From assembly GCA_900553035.1 (NCBI GenBank), contig USCC01000008.1, positions 1 to 35,054 on the forward strand: DNA of 35,054 bases, given 5' to 3'. The position numbers and the translations under genes are program-made. Source of the stretch: an uncultured Rhodospirillaceae bacterium (GTDB taxonomy: Bacteria; Pseudomonadota; Alphaproteobacteria; CAAGCB01; CAG-977). Positions 7,822 to 16,578 of the stretch are shown one piece after another; position 1 is the stretch's first letter; every line of letters begins with the position of its first letter. The notes below the pieces were generated by a model that was not told the origin of the DNA, searched no databases, and worked only from the letters and a program-made list of their open reading frames with translations.

Positions 7822-9297
7822 TTATTCCTTATGGCCGTTCGGCATCGGAATCGGTTCAATGTGTTCGGCCTGTTCCGAGAACTTCGTCACCTGCTTTGCC
7901 GCCTGTTTCGGGTTGCCCAGAACGCCCGCACCCGCGACACACCCGCCTTCACAGGTCATCATTTCAATCAGGTTGCCGGGGTTCTTGCCCTTCGGATACG
8001 TCTTGAACAGGCGCAGCATGGCGGGCTTGATGCCGTTGATGCAAACCGGGTTCAGCTCGACACGGCCGTCGACCGCAGCCTTGACTGCTGCCGCCACACC
8101 GCCCGTAATCGCGAATCCGCGGCCTTCCAGCGAGGGGAATTCGTCGAATTTTGCCTGTTCGCAGTTGGCGACTTCGATATCGCTGGCGACAAACAGGGCG
8201 CCAAGTTCTTCAAACGTCATGACATAATCAATCATCGGATCGTTCATGCCCTCATAACGTTTCGCAACACACGGCCCGACAAAAACAGTGATGCAGTCGG
8301 GATCGCGCTGTTTCGCCAGTTCGGCCGTATAATGCATCGGCGTGGCCGTATCGGAAACGAACTGCGCCAGTTCGGGGACATGGCGGCGTACCGTTTCGAT
8401 ATAGCCCGGACAGCAGGACGTTGTCATGAACAGGTCGCCCCGTTCCATGCGTTCAATGAATTCCTTGGCTTCGTTGCGTGTCGTGATGTCCGCACCGACG
8501 GCGACTTCAATAACGCTTGAAAAGCCCAGCTGCTTCAGGGCGGAAACGACCTGTTCGACCGTTCCCGGGAATTGTCCCGCAATCGCCGGAGCCACCATGG
8601 CGACGACCTTTTTACCGGCTTCTTTCAGTTTTTGCAGAATGTCAATGATCTGGCTGCGTTCCATGACGGCGCCGAAGGGGCAGGCCCGCATGCACCGGCC
8701 GCAGCTGACGCATTTGTCGAAATCAATTTCGGCCCGGGCGCCTTTGCCTTTATGAATGGCGCCGACCGGGCAGGCTTCTTCGCACGGGACAATGCAGCGC
8801 ATGATGGCCTGGTAGGGGCAGGCTTCCTTGCACCGGCCGCAGTTTTTGCATTTTTCCGGGTCAATGCGGGCGCGCCCGTGTGAGATATCAATGGCTCCGA
8901 ACGGACAGTTGACGGCACAGGAGCGGGCCAGACAGCTCTGGCAGAGTTCGGTCACGACATAACGGCTGGGCACGCATTCATTGCAGGCGATATCCAGCAC
9001 GGTCATCACGGGAGAAGAAGGTTTTTCACGTGCCAGAGCCCGGCGGGCATATTCGGAAAGCGGCGTGAATTCATCGTCTTCTTCGACCCGGAAGCCCAGC
9101 GCGGCCAGACAACGGGTCCGCAGAATGGCGCGTTCCTTGTACACACAGCACCGGTAGGGCGTTTCGTCCCCCGACAGAACGTCAACGGGGATGCGGTCGA
9201 CTTCTTCAACCAGCTTTCCGTTGACGAACAGACGCGCCAGGCGGACCAGGATTTCACGTCTGAAATGCGTTGCGTTGTCTCTGATTTCAATAGCCAT
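7822..9297 (-). CDS. [FeFe] hydrogenase, monomeric ferredoxin-domain type (group B-like)
   Basis: Probable reversible H2-forming enzyme of 491 residues. The N-terminal half carries several cysteine clusters of 4Fe-4S type (119-131, 150-160, 168-176, 196-206). The H-cluster motifs are present: L1 TTSCCPGY with C295 (proton-path Cys) and C296; L2 GPCVAK with C343; L3 TCEGGCVAG with C449 and C453. All four cluster ligands and the proton-transfer Cys are kept, so it should be catalytic. The L1 spelling ending PGY and the L2 GPC are typical of group B rather than the group A enzymes with MPC. The ATG overlaps the ferredoxin stop by one base, so electrons probably come from that ferredoxin. No HydE, HydF or HydG maturase is in the window, so they must be elsewhere. 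Confidence 0.88.
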   Translation of the reverse strand: MAIEIRDNATHFRREILVRLARLFVNGKLVEEVDRIPVDVLSGDETPYRCCVYKERAILRTRCLAALGFRVEEDDEFTPLSEYARRALAREKPSSPVMTVLDIACNECVPSRYVVTELCQSCLARSCAVNCPFGAIDISHGRARIDPEKCKNCGRCKEACPYQAIMRCIVPCEEACPVGAIHKGKGARAEIDFDKCVSCGRCMRACPFGAVMERSQIIDILQKLKEAGKKVVAMVAPAIAGQFPGTVEQVVSALKQLGFSSVIEVAVGADITTRNEAKEFIERMERGDLFMTTSCCPGYIETVRRHVPELAQFVSDTATPMHYTAELAKQRDPDCITVFVGPCVAKRYEGMNDPMIDYVMTFEELGALFVASDIEVANCEQAKFDEFPSLEGRGFAITGGVAAAVKAAVDGRVELNPVCINGIKPAMLRLFKTYPKGKNPGNLIEMMTCEGGCVAGAGVLGNPKQAAKQVTKFSEQAEHIEPIPMPNGHKE

Positions 9298-9566
9298 TAT
9301 TCGTCTTCTCCCGTTGCCATCAGTTTCGCTTCAATTGCGGCCAGAATCCCCGGAATCGTCGCCGAACAAAGCAGTTTGTCGTCGATTTTGACATACGGGG
9401 CGCGGCCGAATTCGTGATTTTTGCAGGATTCAAGGCATGTACAGCCTTCAATAACGACCTTGTCCTTCCATTCGTCGGGAAGAATGTCTTCCAGAGACTG
9501 GAACTGGGAAGCGCCGAAAACGGTACAGGCCGTTCCCAAACAAATCTTCACTTTCACTTTTTCCAT
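9297..9566 (-). CDS. Thioredoxin-like [2Fe-2S] ferredoxin
   Basis: 89 residues. The cysteine pattern C9-x4-C14 and C44-x3-C48 (with an extra C42) matches the thioredoxin-fold [2Fe-2S] proteins related to NuoE/HydC. It likely passes electrons to or from the hydrogenase encoded immediately downstream, with a 1-base overlap. AGGAG lies 8 bases before the ATG. It is a stand-alone domain rather than part of a larger NADH-linked subunit. No NuoF-like flavoprotein is next to it, so a direct NADH link is not shown. Confidence 0.85.
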   Translation of the reverse strand: MEKVKVKICLGTACTVFGASQFQSLEDILPDEWKDKVVIEGCTCLESCKNHEFGRAPYVKIDDKLLCSATIPGILAAIEAKLMATGEDE

Positions 9567-9579
9567 GTTTGCCGCTCCT

Positions 9580-10761
9580 TCATATATAGGTCACAGTGAC
9601 GTTTTTCAAATACCGAGTCCGTAAAGAATCGGCCATTTTCTGAATAATGTTGCGCCGAATTTCCAAATAGACCGGCAGCGTCGGATCCAAATGGGCTTCG
9701 TTCACCCTGCTTCCTATCAGAAAATCGATCGTATCGCTATCTAAAAATAACTCAACGAGCTTTCCGGCCGGATCGGGCGGAGGGGGCGTTGTCCCTTTAT
9801 CCAGATATTCAACCGCCTGAGTCAGGGTCAGGACGCCTTCGGTCACCAGATCAACGCCGTCCATTTCACTGGCCGGGGGCAGATGCGTCCGCGGCGCACG
9901 GAGGTTCATTGTTATTTCCTGTCCGAGTTCACGGGCAATGAAATTCGCGGTTGTTCCGCCGCAAATGGCTTTTTTTCCTTTGTACGCCGCGAACGTGCGC
10001 GCGACTTCGGCGTCGCTGTCCCGCGAATAGGGCGGCCCGGACAGAACCATCAGGCGCCGGGGACGGCGGAAATAAAGCACGGCGCACGAGATATCATCCT
10101 TGGGCGCCAGGCTGGCTTCCTTTCGTACAGCGCTGTCGACAACGGCATGGGAGAGTTTCGTACTGGAGATGTCGGGGCATTTTGTCACGATTTCCTGAAC
10201 AAAGGACAACAGGCCTTCGCGCTGCCATCCGAACCGGTGAAGGGGATTGCCCATTCCGGCCTGAGTCACGCCGTCGGAATAAAAGATCAGCCGGTCTTCG
10301 GGCTGAAGCAAAACCTGTGAGACGCGCATCTGGCGGTTGGAAAAACGGCGGGAGGCTACAATATCGCACGCCACGGGCATGTCAACGCCTTCGCGCAGCA
10401 GGATAAACGGCGGGTTGCCTTCTTCAACGATGCGGACACGGCCTTCCAGAGTACAGTCGGCAATGGAAAAGGTGGCGTAACTGATCTGGCGGACCTGACA
10501 GATCGGCAGAGCATTCATAATCACCTCGGCCGCCCGGGTAAAGTTGAAGTCTGCCGAGACGAACTTCAGCGCCATGGTCGCGGTCATCGAGGCCAGAATG
10601 TTGGCCTTCACGCCGCTCCCCAGCCCGTCGGAAAGCACGGCAATCAGGCGTTCCTGTTCGGCCAGGCGCTTTGAAACAAAGGCATCACCGCAGATCTGCT
10701 GGCCTGTCTTGCATTTCTGGGCGCAGTCGATATCAATGAAAAGAGGATCCGAGGGGCTCAT
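9580..10761 (-). CDS. SpoIIE-type PP2C serine/threonine phosphatase in the hydrogenase operon
   Basis: 393 residues. Residues about 1-235 are a PP2C/SpoIIE phosphatase: metal-binding D45-G46 in LSDGLGSG, D163 in FYSDGVTQ, and D222/D223 in PKDDISC. The remaining 150 residues form a C-terminal region I do not recognise, with a Pro-rich linker (PPPPDP near residue 310). The start overlaps the stop of the sensory hydrogenase gene as ATGA, so production is coupled. Context suggests a signalling output: the PAS/H-cluster protein senses H2 or redox state and this phosphatase relays it. No partner kinase or anti-sigma protein is in the window. The family is firm; the pathway is inferred. Confidence 0.85.
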   Translation of the reverse strand: MSPSDPLFIDIDCAQKCKTGQQICGDAFVSKRLAEQERLIAVLSDGLGSGVKANILASMTATMALKFVSADFNFTRAAEVIMNALPICQVRQISYATFSIADCTLEGRVRIVEEGNPPFILLREGVDMPVACDIVASRRFSNRQMRVSQVLLQPEDRLIFYSDGVTQAGMGNPLHRFGWQREGLLSFVQEIVTKCPDISSTKLSHAVVDSAVRKEASLAPKDDISCAVLYFRRPRRLMVLSGPPYSRDSDAEVARTFAAYKGKKAICGGTTANFIARELGQEITMNLRAPRTHLPPASEMDGVDLVTEGVLTLTQAVEYLDKGTTPPPPDPAGKLVELFLDSDTIDFLIGSRVNEAHLDPTLPVYLEIRRNIIQKMADSLRTRYLKNVTVTYI

Positions 10762-12488
10762 CTGCCGTCTTTCTCCTCCGATTTCGTCTTCTCTTCATAT
10801 CCTTCGGCAATTTCGTTCAGGAGGATTTCCGTTTCCGCCATGTGCTCGCCCAGGCGGCACGCAATTTCCTGTACGGTCGCGATGTTTCGGGAAATGACCT
10901 CGCGGGCACGGCGGGCGATCTGATCCCGCCGCATTTCCGTGTTCGTCACGTCCACGACAATGGCGCCGACCGTCTGTCCCGGTTCAATCGTAAAGATCGT
11001 GATGTCGAACAGGCGTCCGTCGACAGGCAGGTGCTCCTTGTGCAGATCCTGCTTGGTCCGGAGCGCCGCGCGGAAAAGTTCTTCACAGGGAAGGATTTTG
11101 CCCAGAACCGCGCCTTCCAGCCCGGGCTGAAGCTGGAACAAGGCCAGGATATCGTCGCCGAACAGACGGGCGAAGGCCTCGTTGGCTTCAATGATGTTCA
11201 TATCCCTGTCAACGATGACCGCGCCCGAGGGCATACAGCGCAGAAGGGCGTTGGCCTTGCTCAGAGCAATGGTGCGCATGTGCGAAACGCACATTCGGGG
11301 TTCGGCGTTGCCGGCAATCAGGGCGGCGGCAAACTGGCGGCAGGTGTCGTAGCCGCATCCGCCGCAGTTCAACTCGTCTTCCAGCGAATGCTTGCCGACA
11401 CGGGCCAGAGCTTCGCGCATTTTTTCAGGTTCGATTTCATCCGGCGTCCGGGGATCGGAAGGATAGATTTCCGTCAGGCGGACTTTCGGACGTTCCGGAA
11501 TGTTGGGACGCTTGACGCTTCGGCTCCATACCTTGGAAACGGCGGTCAGTTCCGTCATCCGGCGCGAGGTGCACGGCCCGTTGACGCATCCGCCGGGACA
11601 CGCCAGAGCTTCAACAAAAACCGGCGCGTCCAGATCGTCGGGATCCAGATCGTTCAGGGCTTCGTTCAGCAGATTCAGGCCGCTGACGGTGATCAGCTGA
11701 ACATTCGCGGGAACGCCGCAACGCCGGATGGTTTCCAGCATGCCGCCCTCAACCGGGTACAGGGCGCCTTCGGCCGAGGCTTCGGGTTCAAATACCGCGC
11801 CTTCCGTTTCGCCGATATTTGCCGGACTGATTTTGCTTTTTTCAAGCCAGACTTTCAGCTCGTCAAAGGTCAGTGCGGCATTCATCAGTTCGGGGTGCCT
11901 CTGTGCCTCGTTCTTTTTTCCGACGCACGGACCGATGAACACGACGTCGATGTCTTCACCGTAATGCTCTTTCAGCAGGCGCGCATGCGTCAGAGCCGGC
12001 GATGCGATCGGCGTGATATGCGGCGCATAAAGAGGATGATAACGGCGGATATAGTCAACAGCGACCGGGCACGCGCTGGAGATATAGACGCCTTTGGGGG
12101 CGGTTCTGAGATCCTGCGCCGTCGCGATGGAGACTTCCTGTGCGCCCAGAGCTGTTTCGCTTACGCCGGCGAACCCCAGCGCTTTCAGCGCGGCCACCAG
12201 CCCTTCGGACGTCCAGTCCGGGAAAATGCCGGCCCAGCTGGGCGCGACGGAGGCATAGACCTTTCGCCCGGCACGAAGCAGATCCTTGACCTTCGGCAGA
12301 TCGTTGCGCACCTTTTTCGCATGCGCCGGACAAATGCGGACGCATTTGCCGCACGCAATGCACATTTCCGGCAGAACCGATGCATGGCCGTTTTCAATCC
12401 GGATGGCCTTGACCGGGCACTGACGGACGCACTTGTAACAGTCGTGGCATTCCGTGTGCACCGTGTATACGGGATAGAACTCGTCCAT
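10758..12488 (-). CDS. Sensory [FeFe]-hydrogenase-like protein with Fe-S and PAS domains (HydS-like)
   Basis: 576 residues. N-terminal two-cluster ferredoxin (cysteines at 14-24 and 43-53), then an H-cluster domain: L1 reads SSACP (A139, C140), so the proton-transfer Cys of SCCP is Ala while the cluster ligand remains; L2 GPCVGK has C188; L3 ACPGGCVNG has C297 and C301. A Fe-S domain follows (C375, C378, C383, C400; GCGYDTC), then a PAS domain (about 411-515) and a helical tail. Loss of the proton-path Cys together with a C-terminal PAS domain is the hallmark of regulatory group C/D proteins, so this is probably an H2 or redox sensor rather than a bulk catalyst. It lies 19 bases behind the membrane thiol protein and is coupled to the phosphatase. 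Confidence 0.85.
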   Translation of the reverse strand: MDEFYPVYTVHTECHDCYKCVRQCPVKAIRIENGHASVLPEMCIACGKCVRICPAHAKKVRNDLPKVKDLLRAGRKVYASVAPSWAGIFPDWTSEGLVAALKALGFAGVSETALGAQEVSIATAQDLRTAPKGVYISSACPVAVDYIRRYHPLYAPHITPIASPALTHARLLKEHYGEDIDVVFIGPCVGKKNEAQRHPELMNAALTFDELKVWLEKSKISPANIGETEGAVFEPEASAEGALYPVEGGMLETIRRCGVPANVQLITVSGLNLLNEALNDLDPDDLDAPVFVEALACPGGCVNGPCTSRRMTELTAVSKVWSRSVKRPNIPERPKVRLTEIYPSDPRTPDEIEPEKMREALARVGKHSLEDELNCGGCGYDTCRQFAAALIAGNAEPRMCVSHMRTIALSKANALLRCMPSGAVIVDRDMNIIEANEAFARLFGDDILALFQLQPGLEGAVLGKILPCEELFRAALRTKQDLHKEHLPVDGRLFDITIFTIEPGQTVGAIVVDVTNTEMRRDQIARRAREVISRNIATVQEIACRLGEHMAETEILLNEIAEGYEEKTKSEEKDGR

Positions 12489-12507
12489 TTTCGTCCTCTT
12501 TCCAGCT

Positions 12508-13767
12508 TCAGGCCAGCCAGTCCGGGTGGAACAGCATCAGAAGGCCCAGTACAAATAAGATAATGCCGCCGATCAGCTTGCACCAGATCATGTACCGGTC
12601 GCCGGCATATTTATTGACAGCGAACGCGGCCACCGAAAAGACGATCAGATCGTCCAGCATGAAAAAGAACACGTATACTGTGATATACCAGTAATGCATG
12701 AACGTTGTCAGATGGGAAAACGCCAGAACGCTGGTGAAAATGGCGGGAAGTGCGGCGGAGCAAACAAATTCAATGCCGTTGACGACAACCGCCAAAGCAA
12801 AGACGCCGGTCAGTGTCGCCCAGCTTAACGGTTTTTCGGCCAGCGCCGTAATTCGTTCCTTAATCCGGTTCCGGCCTTCGGCAGAGGTGACGGTGCAGGT
12901 CATATGGCCTTCAAAGAAAGAGCGCAGGGATTCAAAGCCGGTATAAAGGGCGATCGCGCCGATGCCGACGGTCAGAAGACGCATGTACCCGATGATTTTG
13001 AACAGGTTGATCCAGCCGGCCATCAGAGCGAAATAGAAAAGAGCCGATGCTCCGACGAACGCGCCCACAATAACAAAGGTCTTCCTTTTGTCCTTCAGGT
13101 CAACAATGACGGAAATCATAAAGACCAGAACCCACATGGCACACGGGTTGAAACCATCCACCAGCCCCAGAACAACCGCCAGGAACGGGATGGATTCCTG
13201 AAAAACGTCAATTTCGCCCAGGAAGGGGAGCTCGACGATCCGGCTTGGTTTCGGAGCGGCGACCCCCAGTGCTTTGGCAATGTCTTCCGCGGAAATTTCG
13301 GCCGGCAGGGATTCGCATGCGCCGTCGTCACCGTAGGCGCACGAGGCCAGCATGACGTTTTCCTCCAGCGTGCCGTCCATCAGCCGGCGGTATTGGGCCG
13401 CGTTAAAGCCGACGACGAACTTTTCGCCGTATTTGAAAACCGGAACGCCCGTGATGTTGTTCTCTTCGGCGAATTTCATGAACGCGCCGCGCTGTTCCGC
13501 GGAAATTTCGGACAGTTCCAGCTTCTGAATGTTCATCTGGGGAAATTCGGCCTGCAGCGTTTCGTCAATGAAGGCGATGGCATCACGGCAGTGCGGGCAT
13601 CCGTGGGAATGGTAAAGCTCGACAACTTCGCCGCCCGAAGGGATGAGCGTATTGTCAGTCGTTTTAAAAAATCCGATCCAGACGAACAGGGCGACACACA
13701 CGGCGATTGCAAAGGCCCGAAGCCGGTCGGCTTTCAGATCGTTGATGAAGTTTCTGATGAAAGTCAT
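12508..13767 (-). CDS. Glutaredoxin-CcdA/DsbD-like membrane thiol-disulfide protein
   Basis: 419 residues from the ATG at 13767, chosen because AGGAG lies 6 bases upstream; an in-frame start 12 codons earlier has no such site. There is an N-terminal membrane anchor (about 16-34), a thioredoxin-fold domain with CPHC (C57, C60) followed by GVPV, then a DsbD/CcdA-like transmembrane unit of about six helices. The CcdA-type cysteines are C209 in DGFNPCAMW and C336 in GIEFVCSA. It probably moves reducing equivalents across the membrane to the fused redox domain. It is the first gene of the hydrogenase operon, which suggests a link between membrane thiol status and that system; the real partner is unknown. 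Confidence 0.83.
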   Translation of the reverse strand: MTFIRNFINDLKADRLRAFAIAVCVALFVWIGFFKTTDNTLIPSGGEVVELYHSHGCPHCRDAIAFIDETLQAEFPQMNIQKLELSEISAEQRGAFMKFAEENNITGVPVFKYGEKFVVGFNAAQYRRLMDGTLEENVMLASCAYGDDGACESLPAEISAEDIAKALGVAAPKPSRIVELPFLGEIDVFQESIPFLAVVLGLVDGFNPCAMWVLVFMISVIVDLKDKRKTFVIVGAFVGASALFYFALMAGWINLFKIIGYMRLLTVGIGAIALYTGFESLRSFFEGHMTCTVTSAEGRNRIKERITALAEKPLSWATLTGVFALAVVVNGIEFVCSAALPAIFTSVLAFSHLTTFMHYWYITVYVFFFMLDDLIVFSVAAFAVNKYAGDRYMIWCKLIGGIILFVLGLLMLFHPDWLA

Positions 13768-13793
13768 GGCAGCTCCTAAAAAAACAGAACGAA

Positions 13794-13822
13794 AGTATAG
13801 CATATCTCAGGCATAATGAATA
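13794..13822 (-). promoter_or_regulatory. Extended -10 promoter of the redox/hydrogenase operon
   Basis: On the minus strand TATACT (13799-13794) is preceded by TGC, an extended -10, with a weak TATTCA -35 (13822-13817) 17 bases away. The -10 is about 27 bases before the ATG at 13767. Confidence 0.5.
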
Positions 13823-13894
13823 CACTGCATTTATACCCGTTTTTTGATTTTGTGCCATCAAAAAAAGGCCGCCGGTTTCCCGCAGAGCGCTTCC

Positions 13895-13923
13895 TTGAAC
13901 GGCGCCGTGAAATCCTATATACT
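13895..13923 (+). promoter_or_regulatory. Sigma-70 promoter of the PTS operon
   Basis: TTGAAC (13895-13900), 17-base spacer, TATACT (13918-13923), about 80 bases before the ATG at 14006. It is divergent from the hydrogenase promoter. The remaining leader is AT-rich and I see no clear operator. Confidence 0.55.
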
Positions 13924-14005
13924 TCTTGGGTATATGAAATCCGGGGATTTCGTCATAAACTAATATAAAATATGATTTTTATCTTCATTTTTGTCAGGGG
14001 GATAA

Positions 14006-15295
14006 ATGACAGAACATTCGATGAAACAGCTGCTGCTTTATGCTCCGGTTTCCGGCCGGACGGTCGCGATTGAAACCGTGCCTGATCCGGTTTTCGCCGA
14101 AAAAATGGTCGGCGACGGTATCTCCGTCGATCCGGCCTCTTTTGTTTTATGCGCACCCTGCGACGGGACGGTCGCCAACATCCATTCGGCGCATCACGCC
14201 CTGACGCTGTCGACGCCGGAAGGACTTGATGTGTTGATGCATATCGGGTTGGATACGGTGATGCTTAAGGGCGAAGGATTCGACGTCCGGGTTAAAACCG
14301 GACAGGCGGTCAAAAAGGGCGACGAGCTGATAGCTTTTGACGCGGCTCTGATTCGGAGCCGCGGGAAAAGCCTGCTGACCGAGCTGATCATCACGAACGG
14401 CGAGCGGGTCATGAAAATGGAAGCCGCCCTGGACCGCGAGGTGACCGCGGGAAAGGACGTTGTCCTGACCCTGACCCTTGCGGCGGCGCGGCCTTCTCCG
14501 GCAACGGACGCCGTGGTCGAACTGCCCCCGGCACATACGGCGGAATCCTGGACAATGATCATTATCAACCCCGCGGGGCTTCATGCCCGTCCGACGGCCG
14601 TTCTGGTGAATGCCGCGAAAAAATACGTGTCGGACATTACGCTTGTCCGCGGCGGTGAAAGCGCAAATGCCAAAAGTATCGTCAGTCTGATGGGGTTGGA
14701 CGTGAAAAAGGGCGATGAGGTGCGTCTGATCGCCAAAGGGCCGGACGCCGTTGAAGCCTTGAGAGAACTGATCCCTCTGATTCAAAGCGGTTTGGGCGAA
14801 GATCCGTCGCAAGCTCCCGAACCCGAAGAAAAAAAGCCGGTGCCGGCTGTTGAGAAAAGCGACCGTCCGGACCGACTGAACGGCATCCCGGCATCTCCGG
14901 GGGTGGCCGTCGGCGAAGTGGTTCAACTGCGCGAAATGGAAATCAGCGTTGAGGAAACCGGCGGTACGGCCGAAGAGGAAAATGAAAAGCTTCAGGTCGC
15001 CCTTGCCCGGGCGAAACAGCAGCTTTCCGAACTGCACGAACAGATGCTGAAACAGGCGGACGCCGGGAAAGCGGCTATTTTCCTGGCGCATCAGGAGATT
15101 CTGGAAGACCCCGAGCTTGTTGAAAACGCCCGGAATATCATTGGCAAGGGTCGGAGTGCGGCTTTTGCGTGGCAGCAGGCCATCAAGGGGCAGGCCACCA
15201 TGCTGGCCGGGCTGAAAAACGAACTTCTGGCCGCGCGGGCAAACGATCTGCGCGACGTGGGGCGGCGTGTCCTGCGCCTGCTGGTAGATCGGTGA
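14006..15295 (+). CDS. PTS fusion protein: IIA(Glc), HPr and start of enzyme I (frame ends early)
   Basis: 429 residues in three parts. Residues about 1-150 are a glucose-type IIA domain with phospho-His79 in LMHIG and the LKGEGF segment. Residues about 178-262 are HPr with phospho-His193 in NPAGLHARP. From about 289 (LNGIPASPG) the N-terminal part of enzyme I begins and runs through the HPr-binding helices to RRVLRLL, then the frame meets TGA at 15293. The rest of enzyme I is in the next frame (15288-16568). Together they would make a IIA-HPr-EI protein of about 852 residues like NagF, the general phosphoryl donor for the adjacent permease. An AGGGGG site lies just before ATG. Whether the break is biological or an assembly error cannot be told here. 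Confidence 0.85.
   Translation: MTEHSMKQLLLYAPVSGRTVAIETVPDPVFAEKMVGDGISVDPASFVLCAPCDGTVANIHSAHHALTLSTPEGLDVLMHIGLDTVMLKGEGFDVRVKTGQAVKKGDELIAFDAALIRSRGKSLLTELIITNGERVMKMEAALDREVTAGKDVVLTLTLAAARPSPATDAVVELPPAHTAESWTMIIINPAGLHARPTAVLVNAAKKYVSDITLVRGGESANAKSIVSLMGLDVKKGDEVRLIAKGPDAVEALRELIPLIQSGLGEDPSQAPEPEEKKPVPAVEKSDRPDRLNGIPASPGVAVGEVVQLREMEISVEETGGTAEEENEKLQVALARAKQQLSELHEQMLKQADAGKAAIFLAHQEILEDPELVENARNIIGKGRSAAFAWQQAIKGQATMLAGLKNELLAARANDLRDVGRRVLRLLVDR
15285..15295 (+). other. Site of frameshift in enzyme I
   Basis: The upstream frame must leave before TGA 15293-15295 and the downstream frame must be entered after TAG 15285-15287, so the shift (+1) lies within these bases. Removing four bases here restores LLVGETETKQVLPDN, which fits the family's LLLGE-like consensus. 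Removing one base also restores the frame. There is no homopolymer. Confidence 0.75.
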
Positions 15296-15311
15296 AACGG
15301 AAACAAAGCAG

Positions 15312-16568
15312 GTGCTTCCCGACAATGCCATTCTGATTGCCGAGGATCTGACGCCTTCGGATACGGCCGGTCTTGACCGAACCCGGGTCGTCGGTTTCTG
15401 TACGACCCGCGGCGGAGCGACCTCACATGTTGCAATTCTGGCACGGACTCTTTCTCTGCCGGCCATTGCGGGCATTGAAATGCGGGCTCTGGATCTCCCG
15501 AACGGCACGACGGTCATGCTTGACGGGACAAAAGGCGTCCTGCGTCTGAACCCGGATGAGGCGGAACGACGCGCGATCCGGGAGGAGCAGGAAAAGGAAA
15601 AGAAAACCCGGGAGGAACAGCTGGCCGCGGCAAAACAGCCTGCCGTGACGACCGATGACAACAGAATCGAGGTTGCCGGCAACATTGGCGACCCGGCCGA
15701 TGCGGAACAGGTTGTCGAACTCGGCGGCGACGGCGTCGGACTCCTGCGGTCGGAATTTCTCTTCCTGCAACGGACGGAAGCGCCAGGCGAGGATGAGCAG
15801 GCGGCCGTTTATACAAGCATTGCCGAAACGCTGGGCCGGGATCGGAGCCTGATTGTACGGACGCTTGACGTCGGCGGCGACAAGCCACTGGCCTATCTGC
15901 CGATGCCGCACGAAGACAATCCGTTCCTGGGGGTGCGCGGCATCCGTCTGTGCCTGCGTCAGCCGAACATATTCCGGACGCAGATCCGGGCGATTCTCCG
16001 CGCGGCGGACAAGACGCAGATGCGCATCATGTTCCCGATGGTGACGACGCTGGAGGAAATCAAAGAGGCGCGGAAAATCGTTGAGGAAGAGCGCGCGACT
16101 CTGAAAGCGCCTCCGGTCGAAGTCGGCATCATGATTGAAGTGCCGGCGGCCGCACTGATGGCGGATGTTCTGGCGCCCCATATCGATTTCTTTTCAATCG
16201 GGACAAACGACCTGACGCAGTACGTTCTGGCCATGGATCGCGGCAATGCGGATCTGGCGCGGACGGCGGACGGCCTGCATCCGGCGGTTCTCCGGATGAT
16301 TGCCGCGACGGTCAGCGGCGCTGAAAAATACGGCAAATGGGTCGGCGTTTGCGGCGGTCTGGCCGGCGAAGAGGAAGCCGTCCCCGTTCTGATCGGCTTG
16401 GGTGTCGATGAGCTGAGCGTCGCCGCACCCGCGATTCCGCCGGTAAAATCTCTGATACGCAAACTGAGCATCTCCCGGTGCCGCCGGCTGGCTCGGGATG
16501 TGCTGCAATTGTCGACGGCGAAGGAAGTGCATGAAAAAATCGCCGAATTTCAAAAAGAATTAGGTTAG
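15312..16568 (+). CDS. Enzyme I, C-terminal part of the frameshifted PTS fusion
   Basis: 418 residues from GTG 15312; the same frame is open back to 15288. It holds the rest of enzyme I: the phospho-His loop GGATSHVAI (His codon at 15426), a Glu/Lys-rich linker, and the PEP-binding TIM barrel with SEFLF, RTLDVGGDKP, the MFPMV segment and the active-site Cys in VGVCGGLAG. It lacks a convincing ribosome site and starts in the middle of the phosphohistidine domain, so it is a broken-off piece rather than an independent gene. A functional enzyme would require frame restoration. The stop is 10 bases before ptsG. Confidence 0.82.
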   Translation: MLPDNAILIAEDLTPSDTAGLDRTRVVGFCTTRGGATSHVAILARTLSLPAIAGIEMRALDLPNGTTVMLDGTKGVLRLNPDEAERRAIREEQEKEKKTREEQLAAAKQPAVTTDDNRIEVAGNIGDPADAEQVVELGGDGVGLLRSEFLFLQRTEAPGEDEQAAVYTSIAETLGRDRSLIVRTLDVGGDKPLAYLPMPHEDNPFLGVRGIRLCLRQPNIFRTQIRAILRAADKTQMRIMFPMVTTLEEIKEARKIVEEERATLKAPPVEVGIMIEVPAAALMADVLAPHIDFFSIGTNDLTQYVLAMDRGNADLARTADGLHPAVLRMIAATVSGAEKYGKWVGVCGGLAGEEEAVPVLIGLGVDELSVAAPAIPPVKSLIRKLSISRCRRLARDVLQLSTAKEVHEKIAEFQKELG

Positions 16569-16578
16569 GAGGCCTTCC

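Noticed and set aside
10842..12563. A 573-codon open frame on the + strand
   Set aside because: It is antisense to the sensory hydrogenase gene, whose Fe-S, H-cluster and PAS motifs are clear. The frame is a by-product of GC-rich codon use and has no recognisable domain.
15285..15312. Programmed +1 frameshifting in enzyme I
   Set aside because: TGA follows CGG, but re-pairing of that tRNA one base on is poor, there is no Shine-Dalgarno stimulator and no pseudoknot was evident. An indel is simpler.
14147..15685. A 512-codon open frame on the minus strand
   Set aside because: It is antisense to the PTS fusion with its IIA, HPr and enzyme I motifs; no domain or ribosome site.
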